DNA of 7,745 bases from Mesorhizobium_B sp964242945 (GTDB taxonomy: Bacteria; Pseudomonadota; Alphaproteobacteria; Rhizobiales; Rhizobiaceae), in assembly GCA_964242945.1 (NCBI GenBank), contig CAXTCF010000181.1, forward strand, positions 1-7,745, given 5' to 3'. Below the pieces are notes generated by a model that worked only from the letters and a program-made list of their open reading frames with translations, was not told the DNA's origin and did not search any database. Both the position numbers and the translations under genes were made by a program. The first letter of the stretch is position 1. Each line of letters begins with the position of its first letter. Positions 1-6,414 of the stretch are shown here, piece after piece.

Positions 1-69
1 CACGATGTTCGGCGTGGCCGCGTGGACGGTCGCGATGACTTCGCCGGTGGCGGGGCAGAGGGGATCCTG
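1..69 (-). pseudogene. betB: Headless betaine-aldehyde dehydrogenase (betB-like) fragment, running off the window
   Basis: Read on the minus strand, this stretch encodes QDPLCPATGEVIATVHAATP followed by NIV at the edge. That resembles the early part of BetB, where rhizobial proteins carry a YPATG(E/Q)-x-IA-x(3)-ATPN segment about 30 residues from the start. BetB is the NAD(P)-dependent aldehyde dehydrogenase that converts betaine aldehyde to glycine betaine. Here the frame is closed by TGA at 70-72, just before the homology, and no ATG, GTG or TTG lies between that stop and the window edge except the last GTG (3-1). The betA stop is only 47 nt further upstream, leaving no room for the missing N-terminus. 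I therefore read it as a 5'-truncated gene or remnant. The call rests on about 20 residues, so another aldehyde dehydrogenase, or an internal start beyond the window, is possible. Confidence 0.55.
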
Positions 70-116
70 TCAGAAGGATACCATCACCTCTATCACACAC
101 CGAGCCATGCCACGCA

Positions 117-1769
117 CTATCGGTCGGATTCTTGCCAGCGTGGGTTAATCCAAGGCTCCAGATTGGAGCTCAGCAAGGGCGTTTTCCCCAAGATATGGTC
201 CGCTGCCTTCTCGCCCGTCATGATCGAAGGGCCGTTCAGGTTCCCGTTGGTGATCCTCGGAAAGATCGACGAGTCCGCCACGCGCAAGCCCTCCACGCCG
301 ATCACCCGGCACTCCGGATCGACCACGCTCGTCGCGTCATCTGCGCGGCCCATCCGGCAGGTGCCGCAGGGGTGATAGGCGCTCTCCGCATGCTCTGCGA
401 TGAAGGCGTCCAGGGCTTCGTCGCTCTGCACATCAGCGCCGGGGGACAGTTCCCTGCCGCGATACGGATCGAAGGCGGCTTGTGCAAAGATCTCGCGGGT
501 CAGCCGGATGCAGTGGCGGAACTCGGCCCAGTCTTGCGCGTGCTCCATGTAGTTGAAACGGATCACCGGCTTCTCCCGCGGGTCGGCCGAGCGCAGCGAA
601 ACGCTGCCGCGCGATTTCGAGCGCATCGGCCCGACATGCGCCTGGAAGCCATGGCCCTTTGCCACCGCCTTGCCGTCATAGCGCACCGCGGCGGGGATGA
701 AGTGGTACTGGATGTCGGGGTAGGGCACGCCCGGCGCGGAGCGCAGGAAGGCTGCCGCCTCGAAATGGTTGGTGGCGCCGAGCCCGCGCTTGAAGAACAG
801 CCACTCCGCGCCGATCAGCGCCTTGGAAAACGGGTTGAGCACCGAGTGCAGCGTGACCGGCTGCTTCGACTCTTGCTGGATGTAGAGTTCCAGATGGTCC
901 TGAAGATTCCGGCCGACTCCCGGCCGGTCGGCGACAACCGGGAGACCGTGCGCGCGAAGCTGCTCCGCCGGCCCGATGCCGGACAGCATCAGAAGCTTCG
1001 GCGAGTTGATGGAGGATGCCGCCAGGATCACCTCGCGCCTGGCTGTCACCACCTGGATGCGCGAGCGCGTCTCGTATTCCACGCCGGTCGCCCGCGTGCC
1101 GTCCATCACCACGCGCCGCGCCAAGCCGCTCACCAGGCGTACGTTGCCGCGCCGGAGCGCCGGCCGCAGGTAGGCGTTGGCTGCGGACCAGCGCCGGCCG
1201 CCATAGATCGTCTGCTCCATCGCCCCAAAGCCTTCCTGCTTGGAGCCGTTGTAGTCCTCCGTCAGCTCGAAGCCGGCCTGGTGCCCGGCCTCGATGAAGG
1301 CGTTGTAGAGCGGGTTCTTGCGCGGGCCGCGCTGCACATGCAGCGGCCCGTCGGTGCCGCGCCAGCCCTCCTCGCCGCCATGAGAATGCTCCATGCGCTG
1401 GAAGTAGGGGAGCACGTCGGCAAAGCGCCAGCCGGCGGCACCCGACTCCGCCCAGTTGTCGTAGTCGCCAGCGTGCCCGCGCACATAGACCATGCCGTTG
1501 ATCGAGGACGAACCGCCCAGCACTTTTCCGCGCGGGGTGGCCAGCCTGCGGTTGTTCAGGTGCGGCTCCGGCTCGGAGGAAAAGCCCCAGTCGTAGGTCG
1601 CCATGTTCATGGGAAAGGACAAAGCGGACGGCATCTGGATCAGCGGGCCCCAATCCGTGCCGCCGTACTCCAGCACGATCACGGAGTTCTTGCCGTCCTC
1701 GCCCAAACGATAGGCGAGCGCGGAACCGGCCGAGCCGGAGCCGACGATGACGAAATCCGCTTCAAGCAT
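117..1769 (-). CDS. betA: Choline dehydrogenase BetA (GMC oxidoreductase)
   Basis: FAD-dependent GMC-family enzyme that oxidises choline to betaine aldehyde; family members can also carry the aldehyde on to glycine betaine. It is 550 aa, close to the 556 of E. coli BetA. Visible features are the FAD dinucleotide motif G10-S-G-S-A-G15, GMC signature 1 around 81-105 (GKVLGGSSSINGMVYVRGH), signature 2 at 251-267 (SSINSPKLLMLSGIGP), the catalytic His466 in SAYHPCGTCRMG and the catalytic Asn510 in NGNLNGP. The C-terminus EPWINPRW-x-ESDR is typical of rhizobial BetA. I chose the ATG at 1769 because the family begins M-x-ADFVI(V/I)GSGSAG; an in-frame ATG at 1805 would add 12 unrelated residues. This start overlaps the preceding dehydratase stop by 8 nt (ATGCTTGA) and has no obvious Shine-Dalgarno, which suggests translational coupling. 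No terminator is visible after the stop. Confidence 0.95.
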   Translation of the reverse strand: MLEADFVIVGSGSAGSALAYRLGEDGKNSVIVLEYGGTDWGPLIQMPSALSFPMNMATYDWGFSSEPEPHLNNRRLATPRGKVLGGSSSINGMVYVRGHAGDYDNWAESGAAGWRFADVLPYFQRMEHSHGGEEGWRGTDGPLHVQRGPRKNPLYNAFIEAGHQAGFELTEDYNGSKQEGFGAMEQTIYGGRRWSAANAYLRPALRRGNVRLVSGLARRVVMDGTRATGVEYETRSRIQVVTARREVILAASSINSPKLLMLSGIGPAEQLRAHGLPVVADRPGVGRNLQDHLELYIQQESKQPVTLHSVLNPFSKALIGAEWLFFKRGLGATNHFEAAAFLRSAPGVPYPDIQYHFIPAAVRYDGKAVAKGHGFQAHVGPMRSKSRGSVSLRSADPREKPVIRFNYMEHAQDWAEFRHCIRLTREIFAQAAFDPYRGRELSPGADVQSDEALDAFIAEHAESAYHPCGTCRMGRADDATSVVDPECRVIGVEGLRVADSSIFPRITNGNLNGPSIMTGEKAADHILGKTPLLSSNLEPWINPRWQESDR

Positions 1770-2763
1770 CGGCAACGTGGCGCATGAAATCGGCCAGCGA
1801 AACATTGCCGCCCGTGCCGATCACCAGCACGGTCTTGCCCGCGACGTCCACGCCGCCTTCCAGCAGCGCCGCGAGCGGCGCGGCGCCGGAGGGTTCCAGC
1901 ACCAGCTTGAGCTTTTCGAAGGCAAAGCGCATGGCGCGGCGCACGCTCGCGTCCTGCACCGTCATGCCGGAAAGGTTCGTCTGCCGCACCGCCGCGAAGG
2001 GTGCCACGCCGGGGCGGCGCGACATCAGCCCATCGCAGATCGAAGGCGCCTGCAAAGGCACGCTCACGGCCTCGCCGGCGCGCAACGACTGCCCCATGCC
2101 GTCGAAGCGCTCCGGCTCGACCCCAATCAATCTGGTTTCCGGCGAAAGATAGTGGAACGCCAGCGCCACGCCGCCGATCAGCCCGCCGCCGCCGATCGAG
2201 CAGAACAGCATGTCGGCCTTGGCGCCCCGCGCTTCCAACTGCTCCAGCGCTTCCAGCCCGACGCCCGCCTGGCCCGCGACGATCTCAGGATCGTCGAAGG
2301 GATGCAGCAGCACCAGCCCTTCCTCCTCCGCAATCGCGCGGGCGCGGGCGGAGGCGACCTCTTCGCGCGGCCGGTCGCCGTGCTCCGTCACCACCACGCG
2401 CGCGCCGTAGCCGGCAGTCGCATCGCGCTTGGCCGCTGGCGCATCCACCGGCATGACGATGGTGACGGGGATGCTTAAGTGCTGCCCCGCCGCTGCCAGC
2501 CCCTGCGCGAAGTTGCCGGAGGAGTAGGCGACCACGCCCCGCGCGGCCTCCTCCTTTGAGAGGCAGCGCAGCCGCCAATAGGCGCCGCGCACCTTGAACG
2601 AGCCGGCCCATTGCAGCGATTCGGGCTTCACGAAGGCACGCGCTGCGCCCGTCGCTGCCGCCAGCGCGGGCGAGCGCAGCAGCGGCGTTTCCTGCGTCAC
2701 CTCCCGCGTTTCGGCGAAGGCGCGCTGGAGATGGGCGAGATCGGGAACAAGAGAGCTCAGCAT
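1762..2763 (-). CDS. PLP-dependent threonine/serine dehydratase-like enzyme (fold type II)
   Basis: This 333-aa protein belongs to the tryptophan-synthase-beta/threonine dehydratase fold (PLP fold type II). The Schiff-base lysine is K57 in GSFKVRGA. The substrate-binding loop is SSGNFAQG (81-88), where SSGNHAQG is more usual. The phosphate-binding glycine loop is SIGGGGLIGG (189-198), followed by LEPSGAA (289-295) and a C-terminal GTGGN (316-320). There is no C-terminal ACT domain, so a catabolic or specialised dehydratase is more likely than the feedback-controlled biosynthetic IlvA. It sits inside the bet operon: its ATG is 3 nt past the betC stop and its end overlaps betA. Inferred role: deaminating serine to pyruvate, since glycine betaine degradation yields glycine and serine. 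It could also act on a hydroxy-amino acid such as threonine, as EutB-like dehydratases in ectoine use do. Fold certain, substrate open. Confidence 0.88.
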   Translation of the reverse strand: MLSSLVPDLAHLQRAFAETREVTQETPLLRSPALAAATGAARAFVKPESLQWAGSFKVRGAYWRLRCLSKEEAARGVVAYSSGNFAQGLAAAGQHLSIPVTIVMPVDAPAAKRDATAGYGARVVVTEHGDRPREEVASARARAIAEEEGLVLLHPFDDPEIVAGQAGVGLEALEQLEARGAKADMLFCSIGGGGLIGGVALAFHYLSPETRLIGVEPERFDGMGQSLRAGEAVSVPLQAPSICDGLMSRRPGVAPFAAVRQTNLSGMTVQDASVRRAMRFAFEKLKLVLEPSGAAPLAALLEGGVDVAGKTVLVIGTGGNVSLADFMRHVADA

Positions 2764-2765
2764 CG

Positions 2766-4292
2766 TCACCTCCCGCGGGGAAAGCGCCTGCTTTCCTCCA
2801 GCACGTTCAGGTCCATGTGGTTGCGCATGAAGCGCTCGGATGCCTGCCGCAGCGGCTGGAAATCCCAGGGGTAGTAGGCACCGTTGCGCAAGGCGGGATA
2901 GACGACCCAACGCCGCGCCTGGCTTTCGCGCACGTCCTTGTCGAACTTTTCGAGATCCCAGCGCTCGCGAACAAACGCCGTGAAGCGCGCCACGAGGTCG
3001 GCATGTGCGGGGTCCTCGGCAAGGTTTTCGCGTTCCTGCGGGTCCGCTTCGAGGTCGAACAGCTGCGGCGGGTCGATTGCGCAGAAGGTGAACTTGTACC
3101 GGCCGCCGCGCACCGCCACCATGGGCGCTTGGCTGCCCTCCGCCGCATACTCCATCAGCACCGGCGCGTCCCGCTTGTTTCCGTGGAGCAGCGACACCAG
3201 CGAGGTTCCGTCGGTCCAAGGTTCGATCGCGGCGATGTCGATGCCGGCAAGCGCGCAGAGCGTCGGCAGCACGTCGAGGTTCGACACCGGCGCGTCGATG
3301 CGGCCCGCCGGGATGTCCGGCCCGGCGATCAGCAGCGGCACGCGGCACGAGCCTTCGAAAAAACTCATCTTGAACCAAAGCCCGCGCTCGCCCAGCATCT
3401 CGCCGTGGTCGGAGCAGAACAGCACCACCGTGTTCCCGGCCTGGCCCGTGCGCTCCAGCACGGAAAGCAGCGCGCCCACCTGGTCGTCGATATAGGAGAT
3501 CGAAGCGAAATAGCCGCGCCGCGCGCGCCGGATGTTCTCCTCGGTGATGCCGAAGCTGTCGTAGTCGCTTGCCTTGTAAAGGCGCTGCGAATGCGGATCC
3601 TGCTCCTCAAAGGGGATGAAGCCGACCTCCGGCTGGAGCGCCGGGCAGTCCCAGTATTTATCCCAGTGCTCCTTGCGTGCGACATAGGGGTCGTGCGGGT
3701 GCGTAAACGACACGGTGAGGCACCAGGGCCGCCGCGCCGGCTCCTCGCCCTCGCGGGCGAATTCGAACAGTTTTTGCTGCGCGAGAAACCCCACCTCGTC
3801 GTCGTATTCCAGCTGGTTGGTGGTCTCCGCCGTGCCGGCGCCGGCCACCGAGCCGAGATTGTGATACCACCAGTCGATCCGCTCACCCGGCTTGCGCCAG
3901 TCCGGCGTCCAGCCGAAATCGGCGGGGTAGATGTCGGTGGTCAGCCGCTCCTCGAAGCCGTGCAGCTGGTCGGGTCCGACGAAGTGCATTTTTCCCGACA
4001 GGCACGTGCGGTAGCCGGCGCTGCGCAGGTGGTGCGCAAAAGTGGGAATGGATGAAGCGAACTCCGCCGCGTTGTCATAGACGCCCGTGCGCGAAGGCAG
4101 CTGCCCGCTCATGAAGGCGGCGCGGGCCGGCGCACAAAGCGGCGAGGCCGTATAGCAGGTACGGAACCGCGCGGCGCGCGCGGCCAGCCTCTTCAGGTGC
4201 GGCGCGTGCAGGAAGGGCGCCGGACCGTCCGGGAAGAAGGTCCCGTTCATCTGATCGACCATCACGATCAGGAAATTGGGTTTGCCGCTCAT
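2766..4292 (-). CDS. betC: Choline-sulfatase BetC
   Basis: Type I sulfatase that hydrolyses choline-O-sulfate to choline and sulfate, feeding the cytoplasmic BetA route. It has 508 aa, the usual length for BetC, and no signal peptide. The sulfatase signature C53-A-P-A-R57 supplies the cysteine normally matured to formylglycine. Likely metal ligands and active-site residues are D13 (MVDQMN), K101 and H103 (SGKMHF), H200 (THPHDPY), D295 and H296 (CSDHGE), and K308. The last 50 or so residues, with RWVVYPALRNGAYYPWDFQP and RNHMDLN, match the C-terminal extension specific to choline sulfatases, which separates it from generic arylsulfatases. The ATG at 4292 overlaps the betI stop as ATGA, so translation is probably coupled. 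The order betI-betC is that of rhizobial bet operons, but betB does not follow; a dehydratase does. Confidence 0.95.
   Translation of the reverse strand: MSGKPNFLIVMVDQMNGTFFPDGPAPFLHAPHLKRLAARAARFRTCYTASPLCAPARAAFMSGQLPSRTGVYDNAAEFASSIPTFAHHLRSAGYRTCLSGKMHFVGPDQLHGFEERLTTDIYPADFGWTPDWRKPGERIDWWYHNLGSVAGAGTAETTNQLEYDDEVGFLAQQKLFEFAREGEEPARRPWCLTVSFTHPHDPYVARKEHWDKYWDCPALQPEVGFIPFEEQDPHSQRLYKASDYDSFGITEENIRRARRGYFASISYIDDQVGALLSVLERTGQAGNTVVLFCSDHGEMLGERGLWFKMSFFEGSCRVPLLIAGPDIPAGRIDAPVSNLDVLPTLCALAGIDIAAIEPWTDGTSLVSLLHGNKRDAPVLMEYAAEGSQAPMVAVRGGRYKFTFCAIDPPQLFDLEADPQERENLAEDPAHADLVARFTAFVRERWDLEKFDKDVRESQARRWVVYPALRNGAYYPWDFQPLRQASERFMRNHMDLNVLEESRRFPRGR
2767..2774 (-). promoter_or_regulatory. 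Strong Shine-Dalgarno for the dehydratase gene
   Basis: On the minus strand GGGAGGTG lies 3 nt before the ATG at 2763 and overlaps the betC stop codon (2766-2768). It is the best ribosome-binding site in the bet operon and fixes the dehydratase start at 2763. The betC and betA starts rely instead on overlaps with the upstream gene. Confidence 0.75.
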
Positions 4293-4882
4293 GCGCGGGT
4301 GCTTGCCTGCGCCAGCGTCGCTTCCAGAAAATGCTCCACCAGCGCCACGGCCGAGGCCGAGTTCGGCAGCCCGTCCTTCAGCGCCCGGCGGATATAGAGC
4401 CCGTCGATCATCGCCGCAGCCGCTTCCGCCGCCCGCTCGGCCTCGTCGCGCGGCAGCAGGGGAACAAGCCCATTCAGGAGGTTGGAGTGCAGCCTGCGCG
4501 CATAAACGCGCAGCAGCCGGCGCAGCGGCACCGATTTTTGCGCCTCGACATAGAAGGCGAGCCAGGCCGCGATGATCTCCGGCCGGAACTGCGTGACCGA
4601 GAAGTTGACGCCGACCACCGCCGAAAGCCGTGCCCGCGGCGTGCGCGCCTTGCGCAGCGCGGCAATCGTGTCGCGTCCCAGCTCGGCCAGCAGGTGCCGC
4701 ATGGTCGCCTGCAAGAGCTCGTCCTTGGCGCCGAAATAGTGGTGCGCCAGCGCGGAAGAAACGCCGGCACGTCCGGCGATCTCGGTCATCGTCACGTCGA
4801 GCGAGCCGCGGTCGCCGATGGCCGCGATCGCCGCATCGATCAGCGCCCGCCGCCGCAACGGCTCCACTCCTGCCCTCGGCAT
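4289..4882 (-). CDS. betI: TetR-family choline-responsive repressor BetI
   Basis: 197-aa TetR-family regulator; E. coli BetI has 195. The N-terminus MPRAGVEPLRRRALIDAAI lines up with the BetI pattern MP-x-G-x(2)-x-(I/L)RRR-x-LIDA. The helix-turn-helix covers about residues 32-56, with IAGRAGVSSALAHHYF as recognition region. The C-terminal half carries WLAF-x(3)-(A/S) and MIDGLYIRRAL, typical of the BetI ligand domain. In characterised members choline or betaine aldehyde relieves repression of the bet genes. I chose ATG 4882; a GTG at 4897 would add MGAGT without homology. The stop overlaps the betC start by 4 nt. A palindrome 25 nt upstream fits an autoregulatory operator (4907-4926). No transporter gene is seen next to it, unlike the enterobacterial betT-betI arrangement. 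Confidence 0.93.
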   Translation of the reverse strand: MPRAGVEPLRRRALIDAAIAAIGDRGSLDVTMTEIAGRAGVSSALAHHYFGAKDELLQATMRHLLAELGRDTIAALRKARTPRARLSAVVGVNFSVTQFRPEIIAAWLAFYVEAQKSVPLRRLLRVYARRLHSNLLNGLVPLLPRDEAERAAEAAAAMIDGLYIRRALKDGLPNSASAVALVEHFLEATLAQASTRA

Positions 4883-4906
4883 GGTTCCCGCCCCCACGAT
4901 AAATAA

Positions 4907-4926
4907 TTGATTGGACGATCAATCAA
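4907..4926. promoter_or_regulatory. Candidate BetI operator upstream of the bet operon
   Basis: The sequence TTGATTGGACGATCAATCAA has perfect 7-bp inverted arms (TTGATTG / CAATCAA) around a 6-nt centre, 8 of 10 positions symmetric overall. It lies 25 nt before the betI start in an AT-rich patch of an otherwise GC-rich region. Length, symmetry and the TTGATTGGAC core resemble the operators of BetI-type TetR repressors. Repression by blocking RNA polymerase at the betI promoter is inferred. I could not place a convincing -35/-10 pair. Confidence 0.75.
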
Positions 4927-5061
4927 ATCCGTGTGCGTTTGGCAAGTGCCGCGGCCGTTCGAGCGGAAGTTGACCCGCGCATTCTAACAAAGTCATGCAG
5001 CCGTCGTCGCGAAACGCGCTTTCCCTGATTGGCACGAAGGCATTCTCCGTGTCTCCCAGCT

Positions 5062-5304
5062 TTATCTCAGCAGCCAAAGCCCTACATAGGCGAGCGTGGC
5101 GGAATACACCGGCTGTCCGTCCTCATCGGTCACGAGCACGGTGAAGGCCTGCTTGTCGCCGTCCTTGGGGATGTCCTCATGGGCGACTGCCGGCAGCACC
5201 CGCATGGCAGCCTGGCGCACCTCCTCCAGCGTCGTGAACTCGGTTCCCACATCGTCGCCATACTTGTGGCCATCCGAGTGGACATCGAAGAAGTAGCGGG
5301 GCAT
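5062..5304 (-). CDS. DUF6894-family small protein (copy 1)
   Basis: An 80-aa protein starting MPRYFFDVHSDG, followed by a conserved acidic patch (DDVGTEF), a helical segment (TLEEVRQAAMRVLPAVA) and a closing strand pair (FTVLVTDEDGQPVYSATL). This is the layout of the small alphaproteobacterial proteins grouped as DUF6894: MPRYFF at the start, D-x-x-G-x-E(L/F) in the middle and VTDEDG near the end. No biochemical function is established for the family. The ATG at 5304 was chosen because family members begin at MPRYFF; in-frame ATGs at 5313 and 5340 would add a low-complexity basic extension. The ribosome site is weak (GGA 9-11 nt upstream). The gene is divergent from the Crp/Fnr gene at 5543 across 238 bp, so that regulator may control it. 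There is no signal peptide or membrane segment. Confidence 0.82.
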   Translation of the reverse strand: MPRYFFDVHSDGHKYGDDVGTEFTTLEEVRQAAMRVLPAVAHEDIPKDGDKQAFTVLVTDEDGQPVYSATLAYVGLWLLR

Positions 5305-5386
5305 CTTGCGCATCCGGCTTCGGGCGGGAGCGCTTCGCATCTCTCAGTCCCGGCATGCCGTTGGTCGTGTGCCGGTGATCCCGCTA

Positions 5387-5400
5387 TGTGACATAACACA
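5387..5400. promoter_or_regulatory. Dyad TGTG-N6-CACA in the divergent DUF6894/Crp-Fnr region
   Basis: TGTGACATAACACA has symmetric TGTG/CACA ends, and overlaps a second small palindrome TATGTGACATA (5385-5395). It resembles a Crp/Fnr half-site pair, but the spacing is not that of the classical Crp site (TGTGA-N6-TCACA). It lies 83 nt before the DUF6894 start. It is a candidate operator on symmetry and position only. Confidence 0.3.
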
Positions 5401-5422
5401 GATCAGTCTTCACGACCCTTTG

Positions 5423-5447
5423 TTGGTTCTTGATCGGGTCAAGCCAA
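5423..5447. promoter_or_regulatory. Imperfect dyad with CTTGA-N5-TCAAG core, candidate Crp/Fnr operator
   Basis: The core CTTGATCGGGTCAAG (5429-5443) is symmetric in its outer five bases, and outer TTGG (5423-5426) and CCAA (5444-5447) extend the symmetry with a 2-nt offset. The half-site TTGA is that of FNR/FixK boxes (TTGAT-N4-ATCAA), but the spacing here is one base shorter. It sits about 96 nt before the Crp/Fnr start at 5543 and 119 nt before the divergent DUF6894 start, so one site could serve both genes. Confidence 0.35.
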
Positions 5448-5542
5448 CTAAGCGTAAATACTAACATTCATCAAGGCGGCCTGAGGCCGGACGGTTAACG
5501 TGCCGGCTGCCACGCAGCTTTGCGCGCGGCGGGAGAAACCAC

Positions 5543-6310
5543 ATGGAAGCAGGAGAAGCCAGCCCCTTGAACCCCTTGCTGCGCAAGCTCGGCACCATAG
5601 CCGCGCTGACCGAAGAAGACCGGAACACGCTCCGGGCCCTGCCCATCACGATACGAACGCTGCAGCCCGACCACGACATCGCACGGGAAGGCGACCGGCC
5701 GACCCAATGCTGCATCATCCTGGAAGGATGGGCCTTCCGGTCCAAGATGGCCGGCGACGGCACCAGGCAGATCGTGGCATTCCACCTGCCCGGCGACTTC
5801 CCCGACCTGCAAAGCCTCTACGTGCCGGTGATGGACCACACCCTCACGACGCTCACCTCTGTCACGGCAGCCGTCATGACGCACCAGAGCGTGCGTGAAC
5901 TCCTCGCGCGCGCCCCGCATCTGGCGGCCGTCTTCTGGCGCGACACCTTGATCGAAGCGGCCGTCACGCGCGAGTGGATCGTCAACATGAGCGTGCGCTC
6001 CGCGAAGGAGAGGATCGCCCACCTGCTTTGCGAGATGCATGAACGGCTGCAATCGATCGGGCTGGCGCAGAATGTCGGCGGCAAGCCTGTGTTCCCCTGG
6101 CCGGTCACGCAGGCCCGGCTTGCCGAAACGACCGGCCTTTCCGCCGTCCATGTGAATCGCTCCCTCCAGGAGTTGCGCGCGGAAGGGCTGCTGAGGCTGA
6201 GCCACAAGTGGGTCACAATGCTGAATGGGCCGGGTATGCGGGCTCTGGCCGGGTTCAAGCCGGATTATCTGTCGCTCAGGCCGGCGGATGACGAATCGGT
6301 TGCCGCTTGA
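5543..6310 (+). CDS. Crp/Fnr-family transcriptional regulator (first of tandem pair)
   Basis: 255-aa regulator with an N-terminal cyclic-nucleotide-binding-like beta-roll (about 20-135; note EGDRPTQCCIILEGWAFR and HLPGDFPDL), a dimerisation helix (about 137-172, with REWIVN at 143-148) and a C-terminal winged helix (about 185-225; TQARLAETTGLSAVHVNRSL). The phosphate-cassette Arg-Ser pair of cAMP-binding Crp is not visible after PGDF, and there is no N-terminal cysteine set like that of Fnr, so the ligand is unknown. ATG 5543 follows GGGAGA with a 6-nt gap. It is divergent from a DUF6894 gene and followed 104 nt later by a paralogue. Such regulators are common in Rhizobiales, often in many copies. 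A likely target is the neighbouring DUF6894 gene; that is inference from position. Confidence 0.9.
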   Translation: MEAGEASPLNPLLRKLGTIAALTEEDRNTLRALPITIRTLQPDHDIAREGDRPTQCCIILEGWAFRSKMAGDGTRQIVAFHLPGDFPDLQSLYVPVMDHTLTTLTSVTAAVMTHQSVRELLARAPHLAAVFWRDTLIEAAVTREWIVNMSVRSAKERIAHLLCEMHERLQSIGLAQNVGGKPVFPWPVTQARLAETTGLSAVHVNRSLQELRAEGLLRLSHKWVTMLNGPGMRALAGFKPDYLSLRPADDESVAA

Positions 6311-6357
6311 GCGGCGCGGCGGATGATGCTGAAGGAAAGAGCCATGTGGCATGCGAT

Positions 6358-6407
6358 AGCTTGCTGCGGAGACGATTCTTCTCCTAAGCTCCGGCAAAAT
6401 AAGCCGG
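6358..6407 (+). other. Two adjacent hairpins in the leader of the second Crp/Fnr gene
   Basis: The first is a two-part stem: AGCTT (6358-6362) pairs with AAGCT (6386-6390) and, inside it, GGAGA (6368-6372) pairs with TCTCC (6380-6384). The second is CCGGC-AAAATAA-GCCGG (6391-6407), ending 7 nt before the ATG at 6415 and overlapping the only plausible ribosome-binding bases (CGGGA, 6405-6409). Neither is followed by a T-run, so they are not intrinsic terminators. The stems are short, and chance is possible in GC-rich DNA. Confidence 0.3.
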
Positions 6408-6414
6408 GACCGCA

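Noticed and set aside
62..67. BamHI site (GGATCC) at the betA/betB-fragment junction as a sign of a cloning artefact
   Set aside because: A single 6-bp site is expected by chance and no vector-like sequence is present.
132..1787. Long plus-strand open frame of about 550 codons antisense to betA
   Set aside because: It mirrors betA in a GC-rich gene where antisense frames stay open by codon bias; its product is Arg/His/Ala-rich with no recognisable domain, whereas the minus strand has the full set of BetA motifs.
2764..3378. Upstream extension of the dehydratase frame into betC (to 3378)
   Set aside because: The extension lies out of frame inside betC, has low-complexity Arg/Ala-rich sequence, and a strong Shine-Dalgarno marks the start at 2763.
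4293..4922. Upstream extension of the betC frame through betI as a 718-residue fusion
   Set aside because: The added part is the out-of-frame shadow of betI, which is clearly coding in its own frame; BetC homology begins at the ATG at 4292.
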